From NCBI GenBank assembly GCA_021234155.1, contig JAJEKV010000093.1:1178001-1242000 (forward strand): DNA of 64,000 nt, given 5' to 3'. The stretch is from Isoetes taiwanensis (Eukaryota; Streptophyta; Lycopodiopsida; Isoetales; Isoetaceae). The position numbers were made by a program, and so were the translations under genes. The notes beneath the pieces are model-generated. The model saw only the letters and a list, made by a program, of their open reading frames with translations. It did no database searches and had not been told where the DNA came from. Shown one piece after another: positions 48,695 through 59,879 of the stretch. Numbering within the stretch: position 1 is the first letter of the stretch; each line of letters begins with the position of its first letter.

Positions 48695-50032
48695 GTTCTG
48701 TCGAGAAAGATCCTCAGAACTACGTTTCTCGACCTCAGAACTCTGTTTTTCACTTTGAGCTTCCTTTCTCGACCCCTCAGAATTGCGTTTTTTGCTCTGA
48801 GCTGCCTTTCTCGACTCGCGAGTCGAGAAAGGTCCTTAAAAAAGAAATCTTCTTGAAAAATAAATAGAACAAAAAAACGTTTTCCTCGACTCGCGAGTCG
48901 AGAAAGGCCCTCAAACCTGCTTTGTTCAGAAATGGCCCTCAAAACTAGTGTTTTTTTTTTTTTTGTATTGTCTGTCGCATCATTTGACTAACTTGATGTT
49001 GTCTTTTCCAGTCTAGACCGCGAACAAAAAGGACATGATCGGGAATAATGGAAAGACCCGTTCATTGAAGAAAGAGGATGAGAAGAGGTTGGTGACATGG
49101 GTTGGACAAGCCAGTGCGTTCAAATTTCTATTCTCTTCAAGTTGCTCTCGTGGCTTAGGAACACCTTAGACCTTGCTCTGCACGTTATTCCTAATAGGTG
49201 GTTTGTGTGCAAAGACGATGTAATAGTTGTGACAGCCCGACCATCATGGTCTCTTCAACCACTGTAAAATACAATGTAATGAAATTATTATGAATAAAAA
49301 TTCAGGGCAAATTAGCACTTTGTTTACAGAGAGAGAGAGCATTTTCATTTGTTTTAGCTGTGCTCTTTACCTTCTCGACTCGCTAACTGAGAAAACTAGA
49401 CTGCGTAATTTTCCTTAACATTTTTTTTCACAGAATAAAAAAGGCATCTTCTAAAGCAACAAAAGGGGTTTCAAAAGTTTGGCACGTCTTTTTTGTGTAA
49501 AATAACAAGTTTCCAAAAAAATGGGAATCGCATGAGACCCACTTCAATAAAATGCGACTTTGCCCACTTTGCCCAATGTGTGAGCGGTGCATTGAAACAT
49601 TGGAGCATTGTTTATATTTGTGTGCAGAGTTGAGTAGTCTTAGGTCCTGGCTGCATTCTCTTTTTGGAGTATCTTTGGATAGTCAGCACTTTCTTTTGGG
49701 TATTTATCCAAATCAGTGGACTGCTTCTAAAAGGATTGCATTTCACATGGCAAAGTCTTGGCTAATATGGAGTGTATGGAAGCGAAGGCGAAGAAAAGTC
49801 TTTTATGATAAGCATATTTCTTCTCAGGTGGTACTTCAAGAAATTCGTAAGAAGTTGTATAATTGCTTTCAGATCTCCAATTGGCCTGATCGTATTAAAC
49901 TTCCAATATGGAGTGATCATCTAAAAGTGATTGATGTTTCAGGGACATTTCTTACTTCTGGAAGTACTTTGTAATATTTTGAGTGTATAATATGAAGTAA
50001 AACACGTTCTTCAAAAAAAAAAAATGCGACTT
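48695..50032 (-). mobile_element. Palindrome-bearing repeat family, copy B (interrupted)
   Basis: Read on the minus strand this matches copy A (21.69-23.2 kb). It has the aagtcgcatttt start, gggtctcatgcgattcccat, the ggacatgatcgggaataatg-type block and several ctcgactcgcgagtcgag palindromes (near 48811 and 48886). It lacks the tandem duplication seen in A. A LINE fragment is inserted at 49561 next to its outer end, duplicating aaatgcgactt. The inner boundary near 48695 is approximate. Confidence 0.65.
49561..50021 (+). mobile_element. 5'-truncated LINE insertion with 11-bp duplication
   Basis: It is bounded by aaatgcgactt at 49550-49560 and again at 50022-50032 and ends in gttcttca plus an A tail. 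The frame 49561-49974 reads CPLCPMCERCIETLEHCLYL then C...SWLHSLF, AKSWLIWSVWKRRRRK, the zinc-binding C-terminal region of a plant LINE ORF2. It is intact to its TAA stop. This is the same family as 13150-13675. The clean target duplication and open frame suggest a recent insertion. Confidence 0.9.
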
Positions 50033-50659
50033 ATCTGCTTCAGAAACAAAATTGAACTTCAAATCAACCATATTTAACCTGCTACGCTGATTATTTAGAA
50101 CTCAAAATTTATAAGCAAATAGGATAAATAATCATGCAAATCTTACATTTTTTCATTCAGCTCCCAGGCAGTAACAACTGGGATGGTCTCTTTTTTTGTG
50201 GCCGAGCTGAACATTCTGCTCCAAGCCCCTGGTGGAACTCCATAGCTTGTACAACTTATCAGAAAATAAGAATCTAAGAAAACCGTATGCTCCTGAGTAG
50301 ATACATAAAGGGGACTGTTTGGTGATTTTCTCAGAAAATACGTGCATATCTTTGCTCCGTTTTTGGATGCAGACAATCAAAAAATCTAGGGCAAGCAGTG
50401 ATGGTCCGGGAGAGGTAATGGTTCGAGAGAATAGGATTTCTCTGCTTTGGTTTTGTATGCACACAATCGAAAAATCCAGGGCAAGCCGTGATGGTCACGA
50501 GAGAATGCAATTTATTTGCCGTTGGCTTCCAGTATTGCATTAAAACACAAATCAAATCTCAGCCATTTGGATAATCCAACCTTAGATCTAAGCCGTCCAA
50601 TCTAGAGCTTGGTTCATTACAGACATTCAATAACATTATAATGGGAGAATTGGGAACAA
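50033..50659. other. Region without recognised gene
   Basis: It holds two ~57-bp direct copies (50349-50405 and 50438-50495) of tctttgctccgtttttggat / tctctgctttggttttgtat followed by aatc(a/g)aaaaatc and a gggcaagc(a/c)gtgatggtc word. A stretch near 50560-50640 resembles the outer end of the 14.4-kb fold-back. Confidence 0.5.
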
Positions 50660-50669
50660 TCAAGCTACA

Positions 50670-51362
50670 TTGCTTTCAGGTGAAGGTCATGTTTTGTGGC
50701 TGAATGAGCGTTCAGATGGTTTGCTTTGCTGGCCACGCCAATCACCAGATACAGTAAAGAATAAAATGGGTACGCATGTTCTTGCTCTATGTGAGTCCTT
50801 CAATTTCATTGTATACAATGGACTTGTGAGATTTTCAGGTACAAATTGTTTCACTTGCATACAACCAAATGGAAATAGTACTATTGATCTTTTGTTAGGA
50901 GAACCGGAGGCAATTGGGTATGTGACCGATTTTAAGTTCTTGGAAAGAAATCCAGATTCTGATCATGTGCCTTTTATGTTTCAATTGAATGCCCATATTG
51001 TTAAGCGTCCACCTGATGTCTCTCCTCCTCAAAAAATAAAGCTTAATTATAAACTGGCAGATAAATATGGAAACGCATTGAGTGCTAAACTAGAAGAGAT
51101 TCATTTACAGGAATCCCTAGAAGAAAAGAGTAGGAGGCTGACTGATGTAATAATTGATACATCAGGTTATATATTTGGTTATGCTCCTAGTAGGAAGAGA
51201 CGTCATAGTAAATGGTTTGACGCAGACTGCCTCAAGGCAAAAAAAGAGTGCATGAAATCTATAGATCCTCTTGTTTACAAGCAGTATAAAAATTTGGTCA
51301 AGCAAAAAAAAAAGAGATTGGAAGCGCCAACACCAGGAAAGGGTCATTCAAGAAGTGGATAG
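50670..51362 (+). pseudogene. LINE ORF2: endonuclease C-terminal half and linker
   Basis: LCESFNFIVYNGLVRFSGTN then GNSTIDLLLGEPEAIGYVTD and NPDSDHVPFMF. The STIDLLL and SDHVP motifs mark the last two thirds of a LINE AP endonuclease, SDH holding the catalytic Asp/His. A basic linker (KRRHSKWFDADCLKAKKECM) leads into the RT. The frame ends at 51362, overlapping the next frame by about 90 bp, so one frameshift lies near 51310. Confidence 0.8.
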
Positions 51363-52361
51363 AGATCCAAGAAGTTTCTGGAACAGGTCATCTAAGAAGA
51401 CAGAAATTGGAGATATAACAAGAGATGATCTTCTCTTTTTGGTCTCAGAATTATATAGCACAGTAGATACAGGCAATTTGGATTGCGCAGGAGAAGCTAT
51501 ACCCATATTCATGGAACAAGATGTACAAATAGCCCTACAAAAAATGAAAAATGGACATGCTTGTGATTCAAGAGGTATGTCAATTGAGTTTTTTAAATGG
51601 GGAGGAAACGAGCTTTGTAGCCTCTTGGCAGATCTATGCAATGAAGCACTCTTGAGAGGATATTTCCCTACAGAATGGTGTCTAAATAGAGTTGTGCCCA
51701 TACATAAGACTGGTGATAAGGACGACATTAAAAATTATAGAACCATTCTAGTGAGCAATGTATTTGCTAAATTATTTATGACAATCTTTGGAACTTAAGA
51801 TTACATCTTTGAGGAGGAAAGAGCAAAACATAAGAGCACCGGGGACAGGCGGGGTTTTAAGATGCAGATCACTCTACCTTGGATCACCTAGTCACTTTGA
51901 GAGTGCTCACGGAAGGTGCCAAAGGTACAGGCAATAAGAGATTTTTAGCATTCATAGATCTTACTAAAGCCTTTGATAGAGTGAATCGCACGCATCTTGC
52001 TGAAAGACTTGAATTGTTGCAAGTCCCTATTGAATTGCAAAAAGCTTGTCTCTATAATGAAGTTTTGGTTGAGCTTTCTTTTCCTTTTTCGGGATCTGAA
52101 AAAATCAATAATACAATTGGAGTTAAGCAGGGCTACCCATGCTCTCCTACCCTTTTTGGTTTGCTTATAGATGAGCTCGAATGTTGGATGACAAGGCTAG
52201 GTGGCATGGGAGCAAGGCTTGGGAAATATGTATTGCAATTGCTAATGTTTGCAGATGATATAATATTAATTTCAAGGGATGCAAGTGGGTTACAGAGACA
52301 CTTGGACGTGCTTGAGTCCTTTTGTTCCTCTAAGCAAATGCAGATTAATGTAAGTAAATAA
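51330..52361 (+). pseudogene. LINE ORF2: reverse transcriptase
   Basis: Finger blocks ALQKMKNGHACDSRGMSIEF and PTEWCLNRVVPIHKTGDKDD then IKNYRTILVSN (to 51798) belong to LINE RT. After a break, 51879-52361 reads RFLAFIDLTKAFDRVNR (motif A, Asp in FIDLTKAFD), GVKQGYPCSPTLFGLLIDEL (motif B) and LMFADDIILIS (motif C, FADD at 52248-52259). A stop at 51796-51798, a frame change and the TAA at 52359 inactivate it. Confidence 0.85.
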
Positions 52362-53253
52362 AAAATAATGGTGTTTGGCGGCAAGGATTTCACTATATTT
52401 ACAAGGGTGGTGCTCCTTGCATAAAAGGTGATGAATATAAATATCTTGGGATTGATATGACATGTAATTACAGATGGACAAGGGCGGCTCGTAAGCGCTG
52501 GGGAGGGATCTTGGGCCTTTTTATGGTATGATTTATCAATGTAGGCTTAATAATTTTGAACATTGGAGTTCACGAAGATTGCTTTTTTGGAGTTCAAGTG
52601 AAACCGGTTATTCTATATGGTAGCCAAGTATGGGGCCTGGATTATCTCAAAAAATCTTTGGAATGGCATTGAGAATGTCTTGGCGCGTTTTTATTAAGTG
52701 AGCTTGGTGCAAAGCCACAAACTCCATATTGCATGATGTTGGCTGAAACAGGGCATGTTACCCTTAGAAGTGGAAGCCCTATCGAGAACAATAACTTTTG
52801 TTAATAGGGTTCTCACAATGGAAGTGGATAGATTTCCTCATACAGCCCTTGAGCAATCCAAGGATAAGGGGTGGTATTGTGAAGTGAGAAAATGGAGTAC
52901 TAAGTGGCTTGGACATGATGTGTGGCCGAAGTCAATTAAGTACAAAGAAGTTTATGGGGAGGTGAAGGCTTGTGTCCTAAAGGAAATGTGGAAGCTTGAA
53001 CCGGGGCGGAGATGTTAAAAAAGGTTCTATCTTGATGATATAAACAATTTGGACACATATGAAGAACGAGGAGTATTTGCTTGCAAACATCAACAGAAAG
53101 AACCGCATGTTAATTTCTCAGTTGCGGTTATCATCGCATCACCTACATGTTGAAACAGGTAGATGGAATGGAACACCTCGTAATGAGAGATTTTGCCTAG
53201 GATGCCTAGACCACGAAATTGAAACAGGAGAAGCACGCGTTTTGGAATGTTAA
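52362..53253 (+). pseudogene. LINE ORF2: connection region and Cys/His finger
   Basis: In shifting frames: KYLGIDMTCNYRWTRAA near 52440, VILYGSQVWGLD near 52605, then MLPLEVEALSRTITFVNRVL (52755-53018). Finally 53059-53253 reads ISQLRLSSHHLHVETGRWNG then ERFCLGCLDHEIETGEARVL and EC, an abnormal C-x2-C finger with the usual His replaced. Several stops and at least three frameshifts. Confidence 0.7.
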
Positions 53254-53623
53254 AACTTATGAGAATATTAGAACCAAATATGATATCTGAGCCGGGCCTT
53301 GAGAGAGCTACTAGAAATACACGCACATAAGTTAAGTGCTTATCTTAGGGATGTTTGGATGGGCGCATCTGGACATTATAAACTTATTTAATCTTATGGA
53401 TAGTTTTGATATCGGGTGCTTCGAATTGAGTGCCTATATTACGTTGCATTATATTATGTATTTTGTTTGCCATAGAGGCCTGGGGGCCTAAATGGCTTGA
53501 TGAATAAATTAAATTAAATATAGGATAGGATAGGATGAGTCGACTCCTCATATGTGATACTTTCAAATTGGTAGTCAGATATGAGTCAAATTGGTAATAT
53601 TTCGGATACTAGATAGGTGCTAG

Positions 53624-54480
53624 AGGCTCGGGATACTTTTACCCTTGATTCGGTGATCCAGGAGATAAATTTACCGGCCTCGGGATCCGGGTTCTCCGAC
53701 GGGAGGGGTCATTCGGGAGACCCGTTCGAGGTATGGGGGCGCCCGCGGCATTGAGACCATCCCGGCCGTCCAAACCCCCGTGCAATGGCTACCGATAAGT
53801 CGCCTCGTAGATCCTCAGGGATCATCCCCACGATCCCCTCCTCCGGGATCCCCGCGATTGAAGTCGATGGCTGGTAAGGGCGACGATATCCTTAGGTGAT
53901 CCCCTCTCCGGGATCCCGGGCACCCCCATCGGGATCCCCTCCTCGAGGGATCACCCCTAATGGGCGATAGCTACGGGCCGCTTATCCGCCGAGGGTGATC
54001 CCCTCCTCGGGATCCCGGGCACCGAGACCGGATCCCTCTCTCGAGGATCACCCCTAATGGCCGATAACGGCGGACGCTTTATCACGCCGAGGTGATCCCC
54101 TCCTCAGGGATCCCCCCACTCGGGCCTTGAATCCCCTCCTCCGGATCACCCCGCCGTATCTGACTTGGCCGGACCCATCGGCCCGAGGTCACCGGGCCGA
54201 GGCTGTTAACGGCGGACCCTATCCGCCCGGTGATCCCCTCCCTCAGGGATCCCGGACACCCCTGGCGGATCCCCTCCTCGGGGATCACCCCTACGTAGTC
54301 GATAATCGGCGGACGCTTATCCGGGCTGTGGTGATCACCTCCTCCGATCAACCCCGTGGTCGATAACGGCGGACGCTTATCCGCCGCGGGTGATCCCCTC
54401 CTCCCGATCGCCTAACCGGTGGGCGTCGATAACGGGCGACGCTTATCCGCCGTATTATCCTCCCAGGATCCCGGATATGA
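53624..54480 (+). repeat. Left terminal inverted repeat with GGATC subrepeats
   Basis: After the conserved ~80-bp end come about eight to nine ~80-100-bp units containing gtgatcccctcctc, gggatc(cc), gatcacccctaatgg, cgataacggcggacgcttat and ccgcc(g). Each unit has inverted gatccctcctc / gaggagggatc-type words, so it can fold on itself. It is very CpG-rich compared with the surroundings. Confidence 0.85.
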
Positions 54481-56300
54481 GGACGCGGAGGCGGAGCTAT
54501 TCTCCGCCGCTAGATGCACTCCGAAATGGGTTTGTCATCGGCCATTAGATCCGGTGATTTATACCTGGCCCTCAGGATCCCTACAAGCAAAGAACTTTAA
54601 TTTTAAAATTAAATTCTGACGGGCCATTAACCATGGTAACGCATAATCCTCGGCCCGCCACGTGGGACCTTGGGATACCGGAGGGCTGCAGAGACCTCGC
54701 CGATTTCGAAGAGTCCAAGTGCGGGCGGGGAACTCTGGTGGGTGCACGGGATTCCTGTACCACGCTGGTTTTGCGGGCGACGGCACCATTAGCGACTAGG
54801 AAGTCGTTTTACATCGTTTACCTCTGTATTACTTGAGGGTTACGGAGGTAAAATCGAATTTTCGCCCTGTTATATCAAGTTTTTACTATTTCCTACTATT
54901 CTTTACTAAATCTTCGCGTGGCTTGCGGATGGGCCGAATCCTTAAACACGGAAGTCGGCCTCAACACCCGTTTTTGGAGAATCTTTGTCTTGAAAGGCGC
55001 TTCATATGCATTCAATTCGGGCGTCACGGTGAATGAAGCGGATTCGGATCTTAGAGGTGGAGTCCCCCGGCCGTCGGGGCAACAAAAATTGGATGAAGGG
55101 GAGGAAAAATCGGTGGGGAAGAATAGAGAGGAGGAGGTGAAAGAACGAGCTTTTGTGGGCGGCTCAAGCTGGCGGGCGATTTGAATGAGGAAGGGGGCGG
55201 TAAAGGAGGGTGTTGTCATGAAGCGAGCACGATCTTGGCGTTACTTGAGCGAAGAGCCCCCGATTCTGATTCACGATCGGTGGCAAAGAGATGGAAGTGC
55301 TTAGTTGATGATCGCACCAAAAGTTACTCGGGAAGGTTGAGCTCGAAAATCCACGGGTTTCGAAAGTGCATGCCTTGGTTGATAGGTGGCGGGTTCACGA
55401 TGCTTGCCGAGGGGAGGATCCCAAACCGTATTCATTTGCCCAAATGAGCCCGCCAAGGCGAATGCCAATCGGAAGAAGAGGAGTTATGCAAAGGTTTACG
55501 TGGCGGAAGCATGGATCCGGACTATAAATATGCCCACAACCTCACCAAAAAAATTGCGGAGGGGCGGGAGACATCTTTGGAGTGGTGGCCGATGAGCAAA
55601 TTGAAATGGGTCTTTCGATAAGAGCCAAAGAAGCCTTCATTAATTTCTGGGGTGCAGAGGAAGAAAGCAAGTGAATTGGAAAGCCAACAATTTGCGGTCG
55701 AGGGAGATAAAGGCACGGATCAGGCGAGCACCAAAAATTTAATCTCGATGATGAGCTTTGGCCTCCACTAACCAAAAGCGAGGAGCAAAAGCCAATTGGG
55801 CCCGGTGATGATGTGGCGAGGAGGTGGGCTGCGGCGGCCAGTAAGCATTCGTCTCCTTTGCCTAAAACTGCCCTTTGCCTAAAGCTGCCCTTTGCCTAAA
55901 CTTTTGTGTTGCCAAAGCCGGGGCCAAAAAATTCGGAGGCATCGTGCGGATCAAAACCCCCAAAACCTCCTCCTAAATCCATGAATTCATGGCGCTAACG
56001 GATCCTGGAGGCCGAGCTCGAAGATAATATTCCCAAGCCCGGCAAGATTATGATGTATCATTTGTACTCTGTCGATCCACATTTTCTCGATTACGTTTTG
56101 GACTACCAAAGAGGTGTTGATGCTTGTCCGTCGATGGCAGTGCCCTTCACATTAAATTTCCCCTGTGGTGGTTGAGAGCCCTTCATCAAGGTGGGCAGAC
56201 AAGTCGACAAATGTCGAGTTTTACATCCAAGAAGCCGAGGCCCTAAAATTTATGACAATCCCTTAAATTCGGGGGATGCGGAGGCGATGTGGACTTCGGA
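54481..56300 (+). other. Left inner region of the MULE, possible N-terminal exons
   Basis: Several plus-strand frames of charged composition occur (for example 54918-55184 and 55181-55447). A splice-like gtaagt lies near 56320 and a tttatgcag acceptor near 56390. They may belong to the N-terminal half of the ULP1-like gene, but I recognise no domain. A degenerate triple cctaaa(ac)tgccctttg lies near 55860-55900. Confidence 0.4.
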
Positions 56301-57060
56301 TTGCATTGGTTCTTATCTCTGTAAGTTTTAAGTTCTTAAGTTTCTTCAATTTCAGTTTTTCATTGCACTCAATTGCTCAATTGGTTTATGCAGGTAATGA
56401 TGCACTCAATTCCAATCGAGAAAAGGTGCCATCATGTGTTCTTGCATCCTCACTGCATTCGGGCTGTTCTTGAATGGAAGCAAGGCGGGTTGGCGGGGGC
56501 TTATGGCAGTTTGCCAAGCTCATCCCGACAACCCGTTTGGTAGGGAAACACGGTGGAAGATCGAAAAGCACAATTCTATTATATTTCTGTCAATCTTTGG
56601 GTGGCTTCGAGATCCTTGATTATTTAAGTTTTAAATCTATTCTAATTGCCTTTCAAATTGCTATTTCTTAGTGGCCATTGGAGCCTTTTCATCTTAGTGG
56701 TGATGGCACGGCGTGTGCTTTCGGCTTGGAAAGCCACGCCCTTGCATTACGCACCTTGATTCATATGCCCCCTTGCATGCATCTGCAGGAATTTGTGACA
56801 CCGTAAGTATTCCTCTCTAACTTTCGAAATATTTAATCTTTTGCATTATGATTGAAGCTAATTTCTTATTCATACTTGCGAGATTCCTCACGGCGTGTTT
56901 AAGAGGTGGAGGCATGAGGAAAGTGCATTGCATAATGCACCGCATTCCATTAGAAACTCCCCAAAGACACAATAATTGAGGTTGTGGTGTGTATGTCATA
57001 AATTATGTGAAGAAATTTGTTAAAGACATCGTTGGCAAGGAGGATAATGTGAGTCTTTGA
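56300..57060 (+). pseudogene. ULP1-like (C48) cysteine peptidase, decayed
   Basis: C48 peptidases cleave SUMO-like modifiers using a His-Asp-Cys triad. The catalytic His region is readable as GHWSLFILVV (His codon 56676-56678). The Cys region is readable as PQRHNN-stop-GCGVYVINYVKKFV (Cys codon 56983-56985), where families have PQQxNxxDCGVYV. The Asp region between them is frameshifted. Donor-like gtaagt near 56799 and gtgagt near 57050 indicate introns. The D of DCG is G here and a stop precedes it, so it cannot be active. It lies on the opposite strand to the transposase, as in ULP1-carrying MULEs. Confidence 0.65.
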
Positions 57061-57689
57061 GTTTATGTTTCTTGTTTCTTTTTTTAGGCAAATTTTAGGT
57101 TCATGGCTAAATTCATGTTTTAATCACGGTCGATTAACCGTGATTGGTTCAAAAAGAAGACATAGATTGCATGAGGTCGGGGCTTCAAGATAATGCTCGA
57201 AACTACATGATTGCTTGGCTGCGGGGAAGTCCACCTTTTACTTACCCGGGGGTGACACGGGTGATAGCGGGATCCGGACCAGCTTCTTTGGTACATGGTC
57301 CTTGACATCTTTGTAAGGATCTACAAGTTTGTGAATGTGAATATCTCAAAAACTCCCAATGTGAATATTTTCTTGAATGTGAATATCTGGAACACTTGAA
57401 TGTAATTGTCTTGAATGTGAATATCTTCATCAAGTCTTCAATGTCAAAGCAAAAGCAATTGAATGTAATTTTGGCTTTTGGCAATGGCTCAATGCACCAA
57501 AAGAATAATGCTTCAAAGCTTCCACCATAGTTTCAACATCAAAGTTTATTATTGCCCTTTGTTCCTAGACATATTCCAATGGTTAATAATACATTCATAA
57601 TTTCAATGGTTAACATATATTAACATGTTAAATTTGTTGAATCTTGAATATATATTAACATGTTGAATCTTTGTGATTGTGAGGGCGGG

Positions 57690-57955
57690 ATCGACAAGCG
57701 GCGGACGGGGGATCTCGGAGGATGGGATCTATTTTAAAGGGGTGTGTGATCGGGAGGAGGGATCACCAAGTAGGCTGAGCGGGCGGGATCCCGGGAGGAG
57801 GGATCCGTTTTCCTTTGTGTGTGATCACGGAGGGCCGGGACCAAAGTACTGGTGGGCCGCAGGATCCGGAGGAGGGATCCGTTTTAATTAATATGTGATC
57901 GGGAGGGCGGGATCACCCTAGCGGGGCGGGATCCGGAGGAGGGATCCTGCACGTA
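57690..57955 (+). repeat. Internal GGATC array 1
   Basis: Units of gtgtgatcgggaggagggatc and gcgggatcc(g)gaggagggatc separated by 20-30 bp such as gttttaattaatat. Same orientation as the right terminal repeat. Confidence 0.8.
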
Positions 57956-58139
57956 TTTTATTACTTTTGGTACTATGGTCCAAGGCTCCATGGTCTTAAC
58001 TTGGCTAAACTCAAAACATTTTATCCCTATGGTCTTACCTTTAGAAATTGAATTCATGGCTTAACCGATTTGTACAGCGGTTAGTACAATGATTGGCTCA
58101 TGAGTCTATATATACTCATGCCTTGATCTTGGTAGAAAG

Positions 58140-58840
58140 TTGAGTTGATTGGCGGTCTCTCGGTTGAGTTCGATGCTTGATCTCTCAGTTCAATTGCTTC
58201 TTTGTTCAAGCCAAATGGTGAGGACGAACAACAAGTTTGCCGAGAGCGGTGCCATCAATGCCCATACACTTGAGGATATTCTCGTCCACTTGAATGAAAT
58301 TGAGGAGGATGTGGGCCTAGAGCTTCGCCCAACCCTGTGACATCAAAGCGTTGAGTAAGCTTCATATTCATGTTCTACTTTCATATTAATCTTTTCATGA
58401 TCCCCTCATGCTTCATGCGAGACCAGTGGAGAATGGGAATTGAGGGGAGACCCTAGGCATCTTGACTATGCTCCGGTAGTAGGCCAACCCATAGGGCATT
58501 GCTTTGGGAATTGAAGAAGTGTATTATCGAGGGCAAGGCTTTGAAGCGTTTGCTAGCTACGGATGTTATGCGGGAAGGCAACACCCTTAAAAGCTTGCTT
58601 CGAGGAAATGTATCTTTGCGCGAGGTTTGCGAAAGAAGGATCCGATCGGGGATGTCCTAGAGGGGTCCGAGCCAACCACGTGCGATATTTTTGATCACAT
58701 GATGTGGAGACTACCTGCGGTGTGCGGATGTATGGGAGGAGGTCAGGCGCGAAGCCATGGCAAAAGTGCGGGGAGGTAGATTCAGTGATTAGAATTGGAA
58801 TGTCGGTTTTAAGCCATTGTATTAAGTTCAATGTTTCAAA
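58140..58840 (+). other. Unidentified plus-strand frame between the two arrays
   Basis: ATG at 58218 gives MVRTNNKFAESGAINAHTLE followed by DILVHLNEIEEDVGLE and a stop at 58340. Further frames read LWELKKCIIEGKALKRLLAT near 58510. The composition looks coding but I recognise no domain. It could be a captured gene piece or a third MULE gene. Confidence 0.35.
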
Positions 58841-58939
58841 GCTTATTAAAAGTAATGGTTAAGGGATATTTCAATGGTTATTCCAAGACATATGTCAATG
58901 GTTAAGGGATGTTATAAATAATATACTAACAAATTCAAT

Positions 58940-59195
58940 CCTGTGATCCAGGAGAGGAGGGCGGGATCACCGAGCCAAGCGACGCGGGATCGGGAGGGCG
59001 GGATCACCCGAGCCGGGCGATGCGGGATCGGAGGAGGGATCCTCTTATAACTAGTGTGTGATCGGGAGGAGGGATCCCGTTATAACCCGGTATGTGATCC
59101 GGAGGAGGGGATCATCATGCTAGGCGGGCGGGATCGGGAGAAGCGGGATCACGGGAGCTAGGCGCACGCGGGATCAGGAGGAGGAGGGATCCCGT
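58940..59195 (+). repeat. Internal GGATC array 2
   Basis: Similar to the array at 57.7 kb: gaggagggatccc, gtgtgatcgggaggaggg and gctaggcgggcgggatc repeated about six times. Confidence 0.8.
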
Positions 59196-59879
59196 GCTTT
59201 TTTTATTAGTTTTTATCCTATGGTCTAAACTCTAAACATTAAACATTTAACTCAAGGTTCTAAATTATCCTAACATTTAACTCTAACAATAAACATTGAT
59301 AACATTGACAATATTTATAAGTACATAGGTGAATATTGATTTATTTATACCTCTTGTTTACAAAACTCTAAACTTGACTGAACAATTAACAAGACAATGA
59401 AGCTCATGAGGTGTCAATGAGCATTAAACAACAACAAACTCACGATGCCATTCTCACAACAGGCCCTCCATCTCAACTTGCTTCCAACTCTTCTTGGTTT
59501 CCTTGTCTTTCCTCTTCCCAATTTCTATTAGAGGCTTCAGCCTTACCAAACTATTACCACACTCCTCTTCCCTTTGCATTAGTGGGGATACATGTCATGG
59601 TTACGTTAGAGCACATTGTGGCCAACATCATCCATTCTTTCAAGCGGCGTGTCGAGTTGTCTCATGAGTGAATCAATTGCAATTAGCATGCCGGATCTTT
59701 TTCTGCCCTTGACATCACTCTAGCAATGACTTCTTGTAAAGATCTCCTTGTCTTATCGGGTTAATCCTTGCCTCCTTTTGAGAGGGAGACTCGTTCAAGC
59801 TTACAATCTCAACCACATCTTAGGTATGTGGTTTCCTCCCCCATGAGGGGCCCCATGATCCTCACATGGCCTCAAGTAG

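Larger units (their letters stand above)
50660..53530 (+). mobile_element. LINE with endonuclease, RT and zinc finger
   Basis: The 5' end is truncated within the endonuclease domain. The frame then proceeds through endonuclease C-terminus, RT fingers, palm, connection and a Cys/His finger to an AT-rich 3' end (aataaattaaattaaat followed by (aggat)n). Stops and frameshifts split it into about six pieces. The family is clearly different from the poly-A LINE family at 13.2 and 49.6 kb. Confidence 0.8.
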
